The notes under the pieces were generated by a model. The model was not told where the DNA came from, did no database searches, and saw nothing but the letters and a program-made list of their open reading frames with translations. The translations under genes and the position numbers were made by a program. From Phytophthora quininea (taxonomy: Eukaryota; Oomycota; Peronosporomycetes; Peronosporales; Peronosporaceae), in the NCBI GenBank assembly GCA_011947345.1, contig JAAVTG010000842.1, positions 1 to 45,584 of the forward strand: a stretch of DNA of 45,584 nucleotides, given 5' to 3'. Below are positions 31,201 to 44,700 of this stretch, piece by piece; the first letter of the stretch is position 1; every line of letters starts with the position of its first letter.

Positions 31201-32742
31201 GGTGATGCTGTCGGCACTTGCTTTAGCGAATATTCAAAACAGTAAAGTAAACGCGAAACTCATTACAGATATTATCACGTGTCGAGATCATTAACGGCAT
31301 TTACGCCCACCGAAGCTCGATGTCTTGGCACTTCCTACAGTCAAAGAGCTGTTCACCCGTCCTCGAGCAACGTAGACGCTGTAGACATTCTTGAGGCTTT
31401 GCACCGAAAGTTGTGCCACCGATCTAATTCCCCAATCCACTCCTTCGACAAGTAGAGTCCTCAATTGCGTTCCGCTCAGCAGCCTTCGATCTCAATAGGC
31501 GGGTAGCAGCGACTAGAAACATTGTCGGTGACTGTTCGCATGAGTCGGTGAGCCATGCCGGGAAGACGGCACCCCATCAACAGGCCGCGCGTCGAGGTAA
31601 TCGAGACGCATGCTTCACGTCCTTGGGGCGTAGCACCACGGGCAGAATGTGCGCCACCACACATCCACTGACACAGCAAATGTAGCGCAGCGTCACGGCT
31701 GCGGAACGGCCAACGCCAACAGTCTTGGACCCGGATTTGAGCAGAGAGATGCCCAATATATTGGGTCTTGTGTAGCGTAGCGACGTGCAGCACGGGCATT
31801 GGGTTGTCTGCTGGACGGCATCACGAGCGTCGAGCAGCCTGCCGGACAGCATCGTGGAGCGTTCGGCACTGGCGAACAGCAGCACAGTCATTGGTCAGCC
31901 TGCCGAACCGCATTACGAATCGTTGGGCAGCGTGGTGGACTGGTGGGATCGTGCCGGGCAGCATCGCAGAGCATGGGGCGACATGGGGCGTCGGTCAGCG
32001 TGCCGGGCGGTACGATCTGCGTACGAGTGGCGTTGGGCCGCGTTGAGGCCGGCATCATGGATTTAGGGCAGCATTGAGGCCATCGTGGCAGCTTCACACA
32101 GGTGTCGAGTTGTCGCAGCCGGCGTGACGGGTGCTGGAATGGGGCGTGGCGGACTCCGCAAATTGGAAAATGAGATCCGAGCCACCCGCAACTTTGTCAT
32201 GGGGCCACCTTGAGAGCAAATATGACATGGCCAATCAGAGACGGAGTTTTTAAATTCCGCCAATCATGATCGCGAATCGTCGGAGCGAGCCCAGCCGAGA
32301 AAAGTACTTGCCGAACCGTCGCGGCGGAGCTTGGCGCGCATTTCAAGCTTTGAAATTGCTTGTTGCACGAGCTCCTCCCGATGCTTCGTGCGACACGACT
32401 CCTTGCAGCTTCAACAAAGAATTAGCTGCCAGTTTTAGTAAGTGAAATGTCTAAGAAAATGCTAGATAAATTGGTACTTCGAAACAATTGCAGCATAGTG
32501 CAAACAGATGTACAAGCCAACACATTGCACCGCCAATACCGAAATCATCAAAACCATTTGTGCACACCTCCGTTGCTACCACCTCAAACATATTAACCTT
32601 CATGTAACCGCAACTCGATCTCCAAAATCGCCAACTTTGACAGCAACTACTTTAGTACGACCGCCGCTTCCTCTCACAACATTGGCGCAAAGCCAGCTCC
32701 TAATGATTGACGATGCCTCAACTTCATTGAGCGCCGCGGCAT
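31201..32742. other. Gene-free spacer between transposon region and satellite
   Basis: About 1.5 kb. At 31770-32080 there is a GC-rich stretch with loosely repeated GCCGGGCAGCAT/CTGCCGGACAGCAT-like words that is open in three plus frames; this looks like degraded repeat, not a gene. From 32240 the sequence is AT-richer with no ORF of note until 32508. Confidence 0.45.
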
Positions 32743-35700
32743 TCGGCCAACGCTCGCGCCAATCCGCCGCGGTCACTACCAGCGACCACTCGATCGCCAC
32801 GGCCACAGTCACCCCCGCAACGTGGCTTCAACGCTCCACGGGACCAAGCCGCAGCGTCCGCCATCGTCGACGCCGCTGCTGCGCATGACGGCGACACACA
32901 TCCAACGCGCAGCGTACCGCACCGGTCGGCCAACGCTCGCGCCAATCCGCCGCGGTCACTACCAGCGACCACTCGATCGCCACGACCACAGTCACCCCCG
33001 CAACGTGGCTTCAACGCTCCACGGGACCAAGCCGCAGCGTCCGCCATCGTCGACGCCGCTGCTGCGCATGACGGCGACACACATCCAACGCGCAGCGTAC
33101 CGCACCGGTCGGCCAACGCTCGCGCCAATCCGCCGCGGTCACTACCAGCGACCACTCGATCGCCACGACCACAGTCACCCCCGCAACGTGGCTTCAACGC
33201 TCCACGGGACCAAGCCGCAGCGTCCGCCATCGTCGACGCCGCTGCTGCGCATGACGGCGACACACATCCAACGCGCAGCGTACCGCACCGGTCGGCCAAC
33301 GCTCGCGCCAATCCGCCGCGGTCACTACCAGCGACCACTCGATCGCCACGACCACAGTCACCCCCGCAACGTGGCTTCAACGCTCCACGGGACCAAGCCG
33401 CAGCGTCCGCCATCGTCGACGCCGCTGCTGCGCATGACGGCGACACACATCCAACGCGCAGCGTACCGCACCGGTCGGCCAACGCTCGCGCCAATCCGCC
33501 GCGGTCACTACCAGCGACCACTCGATCGCCACGGCCACAGTCACCCCCGCAACGTGGCTTCAACGCTCCACGGGACCAAGCCGCAGCGTCCGCCATCGTC
33601 GACGCCGCTGCTGCGCATGACGGCGACACACATCCAACGCGCAGCGTACCGCACCGGTCGGCCAACGCTCGCGCCAATCCGCCGCGGTCACTACCAGCGA
33701 CCACTCGATCGCCACGACCACAGTCACCCCCGCAACGTGGCTTCAACGCTCCACGGGACCAAGCCGCAGCGTCCGCCATCGTCGACGCCGCTGCTGCGCA
33801 TGACGGCGACACATCCAACGCGCAGCGTACCGCACCGGTCGGCCAACGCTCGCGCCAATCCGCCGCGGTCACTACCAGCGACCACTCGATCGCCACGACC
33901 ACAGTCACCCCCGCAACGTGGCTTCAACGCTCCACGGGACCAAGCCGCAGCGTCCGCCATCGTCGACGCCGCTGCTGCGCATGACGGCGACACACATCCA
34001 ACGCGCAGCGTACCGCACCGGTCGGCCAACGCTCGCGCCAATCCGCCGCGGTCACTACCAGCGACCACTCGATCGCCACGACCACAGTCACCCCCGCAAC
34101 GTGGCTTCAACGCTCCACGGGACCAAGCCGCAGCGTCCGCCATCGTCGACGCCGCTGCTGCGCATGACGGCGACACACATCCAACGCGCAGCGTACCGCA
34201 CTGGTCGGCCAACGCTCGCGCCAATCCGCCGCGGTCACTACCAGCGACCACTGATCGCCACGACCACAGTCACCCCCGCAACGTGGCTTCAACGCTCCAC
34301 GGGACCAAGCCGCAGCGTCCGCCATCGTCGACGCCGCTGCTGCGCATGACGGCGACACACATCCAACGCGCAGCGTACCGCGGTCGGCCAACGCTCGCGC
34401 CAATCCGCCGCGGTCACTACCAGCGACCACTCGATCGCCACGACCACAGTCACCCCCGCAACGTGGCTTCAACGCTCCACGGGACCAAGCCGCAGCGTCC
34501 GCCATCGTCGACGCCGCTGCTGCGCATGACGGCGACACATCCAACGCGCAGCGTACCGCACCGGTCGGCCAACGCTCGCGCCAATCCGCCGCGGTCACTA
34601 CCAGCGACCACTCGATCGCCACGACCACAGTCACCCCCGCAACGTGGCTTCAACGCTCCACGGGACCAAGCCGCAGCGTCCGCCATCGTCGACGCCGCTG
34701 CTGCGCATGGCGACACACATCCAACGCGCAGCGTACCGCACCGGTCGGCCAACGCTCGCGCCAATCCGCCGCGGTCACTACCAGCGACCACTCGATCGCC
34801 ACGACCACAGTCACCCCCGCAACGTGGCTTCAACGCTCCACGGGACCAAGCCGCAGCGTCCGCCATCGTCGACGCCGCTGCTGCGCATGACACATCCAAC
34901 GCGCAGCGTACCGCACCGGTCGGCCAACGCTCGCGCCAATCCGCCGCGGTCACTACCAGCGACCACTCGATCGCCACGACCACAGTCACCCCCGCAACGT
35001 GGCTTCAACGCTCCACGGGACCAAGCCGCAGCGTCCGCCATCGTCGACGCCGCTGCTGCGCATGACGGCGACACACATCCAACGCGCAGCGTACCGCACC
35101 GGTCGGCCAACGCTCGCGCCAATCCGCCGCGGTCACTACCAGCGACCACTCGATCGCCACGACCACAGTCACCCCCGCAACGTGGCTTCAACGCTCCACG
35201 GGACCAAGCCGCAGCGTCCGCCATCGTCGACGCCGCTGCTGCGCATGACGGCGACACACATCCAACGCGCAGCGTACCGCACCGGTCGGCCAACGCTCGC
35301 GCCAATCCGCCGCGGTCACTACCAGCGACCACTCGATCGCCACGACCACAGTCACCCCCGCAACGTGGCTTCAACGCTCCACGGGACCAAGCCGCAGCGT
35401 CCGCCATCGTCGACGCCGCTGCTGCGCATGACGGCGACACATCCAACGCGCAGCGTACCGCACCGGTCGGCCAACGCTCGCGCCAATCCGCCGCGGTCAC
35501 TACCAGCGACCACTCGATCGCCACGGCCACAGTCACCCCCGCAACGTGGCTTCAACGCTCCACGGGACCAAGCCGCAGCGTCCGCCATCGACGCCGCTGC
35601 TGCGTGACGGCGACACATCCAACGCGCAGCGTACCGCACCGGTCGGCCAACGCTCGCGCCAATCCGCCGCGGTCACTACCAGCGACCACTCGATCGCCAC

Positions 35701-38700
35701 CACAGTCACCCCCGCAACGTGGCTTCAACGCTCCACGGGACCAAGCCGCAGCGTCCGCCATCGTCGACGCCGCTGCTGCGCATGACGGCGACACACATCC
35801 AACGCGCAGCGTACCGCACCAGTCGGCCAACGCTCGCGCCAATCCGCCGCGGTCACTACCAGCGACCACTCGATCGCCACGACCACAGTCACCCCCGCAA
35901 CGTGGCTTCAACGCTCCACGGGACCAAGCCGCAGCGTCCGCCATCGTCGACGCCGCTGCTGCGCATGACGGCGACACACATCCAACGCGCAGCGTACCGC
36001 ACCGGTCGGCCAACGCTCGCGCCAATCCGCCGCGGTCACTACCAGCGACCACTCGATCGCCACGGCCACAGTCACCCCCGCAACGTGGCTTCAACGCTCC
36101 ACGGGACCAAGCCGCAGCGTCCGCCATCGTCGACGCCGCTGCTGCGCATGACGGCGACACACATCCAACGCGCAGCGTACCGCAGTCGGCCAACGCTCGC
36201 GCCAATCCGCCGCGGTCACTACCAGCGACCACTCGATCGCCACGACCACAGTCACCCCCGCAACGTGGCTTCAACGCTCCACGGGACCAAGCCGCAGCGT
36301 CCGCCATCGTCGACGCCGCTGCTGCGCATGACGGCGACACACATCCAACGCGCAGCGTACCGCACCGGTCGGCCAACGCTCGCGCCAATCCGCCGCGGTC
36401 ACTACCAGCGACCACTCGATCGCCACGACCACAGTCACCCCCGCAACGTGGCTTCAACGCTCCACGGGACCAAGCCGCAGCGTCCGCCATCGTCGACGCC
36501 GCTGCTGCGCATGACGGCGACACATCCAACGCGCAGCGTACCGCACCGGTCGGCCAACGCTCGCGCCAATCCGCCGCGGTCACTACCAGCGACCACTCGA
36601 TCGCCACGACCACAGTCACCCCCGCAACGTGGCTTCAACGCTCCACGGGACCAAGCCGCAGCGTCCGCCATCGTCGACGCCGCTGCTGCGCATGACGGCG
36701 ACACACATCCAACGCGCAGCGTACCGCACAGTCGGCCAACGCTCGCGCCAATCCGCCGCGGTCACTACCAGCGACCACTCGATCGCCACGGCCACAGTCA
36801 CCCCCAACGTGGCTTCAACGCTCCACGGGACCAAGCCGCAGCGTCCGCCATCGTCGACGCCGCTGCTGCGCATGACGGCGACACACATCCAACGCGCAGC
36901 GTACCGCACCGGTCGGCCAACGCTCGCGCCAATCCGCCGCGGTCACTACCAGCGACCACTCGATCGCCACGACCACAGTCACCCCCGCAACGTGGCTTCA
37001 ACGCTCCACGGGACCAAGCCGCAGCGTCCGCCATCGTCGACGCCGCTGCTGCGCATGACGGCGACACACATCCAACGCGCAGCGTACCGCACCGGTCGGC
37101 CAACGCTCGCGCCAATCCGCCGCGGTCACTACCAGCGACCACTCGATCGCCACGACCACAGTCACCCCCGCAACGTGGCTTCAACGCTCCACGGGACCAA
37201 GCCGCAGCGTCCGCCATCGTCGACGCCGCTGCTGCGCATGACGGCGACACATCCAACGCGCAGCGTACCGCACCAGGTCGGCCAACGCTCGCGCCAATCC
37301 GCCGCGGTCACTACCAGCGACCACTCGATCGCCACGGCCACAGTCACCCCCGCAACGTGGCTTCAACGCTCCACGGGACCAAGCCGCAGCGTCCGCCATC
37401 GTCGACGCCGCTGCTGCGCGACGGCGACACATCCAACGCGCAGCGTACCGCACCGGTCGGCCAACGCTCGCGCCAATCCGCCGCGGTCACTACCAGCGAC
37501 CACTCGATCGCCACGACCACAGTCACCCCCGCAACGTGGCTTCAACGCTCCACGGGACCAAGCCGCAGCGTCCGCCATCGTCGACGCCGCTGCTGCGCAT
37601 GACGGCGACACACATCCAACGCGCAGCGTACCGCACCGGTCGGCCAACGCTCGCGCCAATCCGCCGCGGTCACTACCAGCGACCACTCGATCGCCACGAC
37701 CACAGTCACCCCCGCAACGTGGCTTCAACGCTCCACGGGACCAAGCCGCAGCGTCCGCCATCGTCGACGCCGCTGCTGCGCATGACGGCGACACACATCC
37801 GCGCAGCGTACCGCACCAGTCGGCCAACGCTCGCGCCAATCCGCCGCGGTCACTACCAGCGACCACTCGATCGCCACGACCACAGTCACCCCCGCAACGT
37901 GGCTTCAACGCTCCACGGGACCAAGCCGCAGCGTCCGCCATCGTCGACGCCGCTGCTGCGCATGACGGCGACACACATCCAACGCGCAGCGTACCGCACC
38001 AGTCGGCCAACGCTCGCGCCAATCCGCCGCGGTCACTACCAGCGACCACTCGATCGCCACGACCACAGTCACCCCCGCAACGTGGCTTCAACGCTCCACG
38101 GGACCAAGCCGCAGCGTCCGCCATCGTCGACGCCGCTGCTGCGCATGACGGCGACACATCCAACGCGCAGCGTACCGCACCAGTCGGCCAACGCTCGCGC
38201 CAATCCGCCGCGGTCACTACCAGCGACCACTCGATCGCCACGACCACAGTCACCCCCGCAACGTGGCTTCAACGCTCCACGGGACCAAGCCGCAGCGTCC
38301 GCCATCGTCGACGCCGCTGCTGCGCATGACGGCGACACATCCAACGCGCAGCGTACCGCACCGGTCGGCCAACGCTCGCGCCAATCCGCCGCGGTCACTA
38401 CCAGCGACCACTCGATCGCCACGACCACAGTCACCCCCGCAACGTGGCTTCAACGCTCCACGGGACCAAGCCGCAGCGTCCGCCATCGTCGACGCCGCTG
38501 CTGCGCATGACGGCGACACACATCCAACGCGCAGCGTACCGCACCGGTCGGCCAACGCTCGCGCCAATCCGCCGCGGTCACTACCAGCGACCACTCGATC
38601 GCCACGACCACAGTCACCCCCGCAACGTGGCTTCAACGCTCCACGGGACCGCAGCGTCCGCCATCGTCGACGCCGCTGCTGCGCATGACGGCGACACACA

Positions 38701-41700
38701 TCCAACGCGCAGCGTACCGCACCGGTCGGCCAACGCTCGCGCCAATCCGCCGCGGTCACTACCAGCGACCACTCGATCGCCACGACCACAGTCACCCCCG
38801 CAACGTGGCTTCAACGCTCCACGGGACCAAGCCGCAGCGTCCGCCATCGTCGACGCCGCTGCTGCGCATGACGGCGACACATCCAACGCGCAGCGTACCG
38901 CACCGGTCGGCCAACGCTCGCGCCAATCCGCCGCGGTCACTACCAGCGACCACTCGATCGCCACGACCACAGTCACCCCCGCAACGTGGCTTCAACGCTC
39001 CACGGGACCAAGCCGCAGCGTCCGCCATCGTCGACGCCGCTGCTGCGCATGACGGCGACACATCCAACGCGCAGCGTACCGCACCGGTCGGCCAACGCTC
39101 GCGCCAATCCGCCGCGGTCACTACCAGCGACCACTCGATCGCCACGACCACAGTCACCCCCGCAACGTGGCTTCAACGCTCCACGGGACCAAGCCGCAGC
39201 GTCCGCCATCGTCGACGCCGCTGCTGCGCATGACGGCGACACACATCCAACGCGCAGCGTACCGCACCGGTCGGCCAACGCTCGCGCCAATCCGCCGCGG
39301 TCACTACCAGCGACCACTCGATCGCCACGACCACAGTCACCCCCGCAACGTGGCTTCAACGCTCCACGGGACCAAGCCGCAGCGTCCGCCATCGTCGACG
39401 CCGCTGCTGCGCTGCGACGGCGACACACATCCAACGCGCAGCGTACCGCACCAGTCGGCCAACGCTCGCGCCAATCCGCCGCGGTCACTACCAGCGACCA
39501 CTCGATCGCCACGACCACAGTCACCCCCGCAACGTGGCTTCAACGCTCCACGGGACCAAGCCGCAGCGTCCGCCATCGTCGACGCCGCTGCTGCGCATGA
39601 CGGCGACACACATCCAACGCGCAGCGTACCGCACCGGTCGGCCAACGCTCGCGCCAATCCGCCGCGGTCACTACCAGCGACCACTCGATCGCCACGACCA
39701 CAGTCACCCCCGCAACGTGGCTTCAACGCTCCACGGGACCAAGCCGCAGCGTCCGCCATCGTCGACGCCGCTGCTGCGCATGACGGCGACACACATCCAA
39801 CGCGCAGCGTACCGCACCGGTCGGCCAACGCTCGCGCCAATCCGCCGCGGTCACTACCAGCGACCACTCGATCGCCACGACCACAGTCACCCCCGCAACG
39901 TGGCTTCACCGCTCCACGGGACCAAGCCGCAGCGTCCGCCATCGTCGACGCCGCTGCTGCGCATGACGGCGACACACATCCAACGCGCAGCGTACCGCAC
40001 CGGTCGGCCAACGCTCGCGCCAATCCGCCGCGGTCACTACCAGCGACCACTCGATCGCCACGACCACAGTCACCCCCGCAACGTGGCTTCAACTCCACGG
40101 GACCAAGCCGCAGCGTCCGCCATCGTCGACGCCGCTGCTGCGCACGGCGACACACATCCAACGCGCAGCGTACCGCACCGGTCGGCCAACGCTCGCGCCA
40201 ATCCGCCGCGGTCACTACCAGCGACCACTCGATCGCCACGACCACAGTCACCCCCGCAACGTGGCTTCAACGCTCCACGGGACCAAGCCGCAGCGTCCGC
40301 CATCGTCGACGCCGCTGCTGCGCCATGACGGCGACACACATCCAACGCGCAGCGTACCGCACCGGTCGGCCAACGCTCGCGCCAATCCGCCGCGGTCACT
40401 ACCAGCGACCACTCGATCGCCACGACCACAGTCACCCCCGCAACGTGGCTTCAACGCTCCACGGGACCAAGCCGCAGCGTCCGCCATCGTCGACGCCGCT
40501 GCTGCGCATGACGGCGACACACATCCAACGCGCAGCGTACCGCACCGGTCGGCCAACGCTCGCGCCAATCCGCCGCGGTCACTACCAGCGACCACTGATC
40601 GCCACGACCACAGTCACCCCCGCAACGTGGCTTCAACGCTCCACGGGACCAAGCCGCAGCGTCCGCCATCGTCGACGCCGCTGCTGCGCATGACGGCGAC
40701 ACATCCAACGCGCAGCGTACCGCACCGGTCGGCCAACGCTCGCGCCAATCCGCCGCGGTCACTACCAGCGACCACTCGATCGCCACGACCACAGTCACCC
40801 CCGCAACGTGGCTTCAACGCTCCACGGGACCAAGCCGCAGCGTCCGCCATCGTCGACGCCGCTGCTGCGCATGACGGCGACACACATCCAACGCGCAGCG
40901 TACCGCACCAGTCGGCCAACGCTCGCGCCAATCCGCCGCGGTCACTACCAGCGACCACTCGATCGCCACGACCACAGTCACCCCCGCAACGTGGCTTCAA
41001 CGCTCCACGGGACCAAGCCGCAGCGTCCGCCATCGTCGACGCCGCTGCTGCGCATGACGGCGACACACATCCAACGCGCAGCGTACCGCACCGGTCGGCC
41101 AACGCTCGCGCCAATCCGCCGCGGTCACTACCAGCGACCACTCGATCGCCACGACCACAGTCACCCCCGCAACGTGGCTTCAACGCTCCACGGGACCAAG
41201 CCGCAGCGTCCGCCATCGTCGACGCCGCTGCTGCGCTGACGGCGACACACATCCAACGCGCAGCGTACCGCACCGGTCGGCCAACGCTCGCGCCAATCCG
41301 CCGCGGTCACTACCAGCGACCACTCGATCGCCACGACCACAGTCACCCCCGCAACGTGGCTTCAACGCTCCACGGGACCAAGCCGCAGCGTCCGCCATCG
41401 TCGACGCCGCTGCTGCGCATGACGGCGACACATCCAACGCGCAGCGTACCGCACCGGTCGGCCAACGCTCGCGCCAATCCGCCGCGGTCACTACCAGCGA
41501 CCACTCGATCGCCACGACCACAGTCACCCCCGCAACGTGGCTTCAACGCTCCACGGGACCAAGCCGCAGCGTCCGCCATCGTCGACGCCGCTGCATGACG
41601 GCACACATCCAACGCGCAGCGTACCGCACCGGTCGGCCAACGCTCGCGCCAATCCGCCGCGGTCACTACCAGCGACCACTCGATCGCCACGACCACAGTC

Positions 41701-44700
41701 ACCCCCGCAACGTGGCTTCAACGCTCCGGGACCAAGCCGCAGCGTCCGCCATCGTCGACGCCGCTGCTGCGCATGACGGCGACACACATCCAACGCGCAG
41801 CGTACCGCACCGGTCGGCCAACGCTCGCGCCAATCCGCCGCGGTCACTACCAGCGACCACTCGATCGCCACGACCACAGTCACCCCCGCAACGTGGCGCT
41901 CCACGGGACCAAGCCGCAGTCCGCCATCGTCGACGCCGCTGCTGCGACGACGGCGACACATCCAACGCGCAGCGTACCGCACCGGTCGGCCAACGCTCGC
42001 GCCAATCCGCCGCGGTCACTACCAGCGACCACTCGATCGCCACGACCAGTCACCCCCGCAACGTGGCTTCAACGCTCCACGGGACCAAGCCGCAGCGTCC
42101 GCCATCGTCGACGCCGCTGCTGCGCATGACGGCGACACACATCCAACGCGCAGCGTACCGCACCGGTCGGCCAACGCTCGCGCCAATCCGCCGCGGTCAC
42201 TACCAGCGACCACTCGATCGCCACGACCACAGTCACCCCCGCAACGTGGCTTCAACGCTCCACGGGACCAAGCCGCAGCGTCCGCCATCGTCGACGCCGC
42301 TGCTGCGCATGACGGCGACACATCCAACGCGCAGCGTACCGCACCGGTCGGCCAACGCTCGCGCCAATCCGCCGCGGTCACTACCAGCGACCACTCGATC
42401 GCCACGACCACAGTCACCCCCGCAACGTGGCTTCAACGCTCCACGGGACCAAGCCGCAGCGTCCGCCATCGACGCCGCTGCTGCGCATGACGGCGACACA
42501 TCCAACGCGCAGCGTACCGCACCGGTCGGCCAACGCTCGCGCCAATCCGCCGCGGTCACTACCAGCGACCACTCGATCGCCACGACCACAGTCACCCCCG
42601 CAACGTGGCTTCAACGCTCCACGGGACCAAGCCGCAGCGTCCGCCATCGTCGACGCCGCTGCTGCGCATGACGGCGACACATCCAACGCGCAGCGTACCG
42701 CACCGGTCGGCCAACGCTCGCGCCAATCCGCCGCGGTCACTACCAGCGACCACTCGATCGCCACGACCACAGTCACCCCCGCAACGTGGCTTCAACGCTC
42801 CACGGGACCAAGCCGCAGCGTCCGCCATCGTCGACGCCGCTGCTGCGCATGACGGCGACACATCCAACGCGCAGCGTACCGCACCGGTCGGCCAACGCTC
42901 GCGCCAATCCGCCGCGGTCACTACCAGCGACCACTCGATCGCCACGACCACAGTCACCCCCGCAACGTGGCTTCAACGCTCCACGGGACCAAGCCGCAGC
43001 GTCCGCCATCGTCGACGCCGCTGCTGCGCATGACGGCGACACACATCCAACGCGCAGCGTACCGCACCGGTCGGCCAACGCTCGCGCCAATCCGCCGCGG
43101 TCACTACCAGCGACCACTCGATCGCCACGACCACAGTCACCCCCGCAACGTGGCTTCAACGCTCCACGGGACCAAGCCGCAGCGTCCGCCATCGTCGACG
43201 CCGCTGCTGCGCATGACGGCGACACACATCCAACGCGCAGCGTACCGCACCGGTCGGCCAACGCTCGCGCCAATCCGCCGCGGTCACTACCAGCGACCAC
43301 TCGATCGCCACGACCACAGTCACCCCCGCAACGTGGCTTCAACGCTCCACGGGACCAAGCCGCAGCGTCCGCCATCGTCGACGCCGCTGCTGCGCATGAC
43401 GGCGACACATCCAACGCGCAGCGTACCGCACCGGTCGGCCAACGCTCGCGCCAATCCGCCGCGGTCACTACCAGCGACCACTCGATCGCCACGACCACAG
43501 TCACCCCCGCAACGTGGCTTCAACGCTCCACGGGACCAAGCCGCAGCGTCCGCCATCGTCGACGCCGCTGCTGCGCATGACGGCGACACACATCCAACGC
43601 GCAGCGTACCGCACCGGTCGGCCAACGCTCGCGCCAATCCGCCGCGGTCACTACCAGCGACCACTCGATCGCCACGACCACAGTCACCCCCGCAACGTGG
43701 CTTCAACGCTCCACGGGACCAAGCCGCAGCGTCCGCCATCGTCGACGCCGCTGCTGCGCATGACGGCGACACACATCCAACGCGCAGCGTACCGCACCGG
43801 TCGGCCAACGCTCGCGCCAATCCGCCGCGGTCACTACCAGCGACCACTGATCGCCACGACCACAGTCACCCCCGCAACGTGGCTTCAACGCTCCACGGGA
43901 CCAAGCCGCAGCGTCCGCCATCGTCGACGCCGCTGCTGCGCATGACGGCGACACACATCCAACGCGCAGCGTACCGCACCGGTCGGCCAACGCTCGCGCC
44001 AATCCGCCGCGGTCACTACCAGCGACCACTCGATCGCCACGACCACAGTCACCCCCGCAACGTGGCTTCAACGCTCCACGGGACCAAGCCGCAGCGTCCG
44101 CCATCGTCGACGCCGCTGCTGCGCATGACGGCGACACACATCCAACGCGCAGCGTACCGCACCGGTCGGCCAACGCTCGCGCCAATCCGCCGCGGTCACT
44201 ACCAGCGACCACTCGATCGCCACGACCACAGTCACCCCGCAACGTGGCTTCAACGCTCCACGGGACCAAGCCGCAGCGTCCGCCATCGTCGACGCCTGCT
44301 GCGCATGACGGCGACACACATCCAACGCGCAGCGTACCGCACCGGTCGGCCAACGCTCGCGCCAATCCGCCGCGGTCACTACCAGCGACCACTCGATCGC
44401 CACGACCACAGTCACCCCCGCAACGTGGCTTCAACGCTCCACGGGACCAAGCCGCAGCGTCCGCCATCGTCGACGCCGCTGCTGCGCATGACGGCGACAC
44501 ATCCAACGCGCAGCGTACCGCACCGGTCGGCCAACGCTCGCGCCAATCCGCCGCGGTCACTACCAGCGACCACTCGATCGCCACGACCACAGTCACCCCC
44601 GCAACGTGGCTTCAACGCTCCACGGGACCAAGCCGCAGCGTCCGCCATCGTCGACGCTGCTGCGCATGACGGCGACACACATCCAACGCGCAGCGTACCG

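Noticed and set aside
1..32742. RXLR or Crinkler effector genes
   Set aside because: No secreted ORF with an RXLR-EER or LFLAK motif was seen. The only signal peptides found belong to the Kazal and GH17 proteins.
32822..35065. 747-residue repeat protein gene
   Set aside because: Frames are open on both strands at once, change with every 181-bp copy, and the starts are arbitrary in-repeat ATGs.
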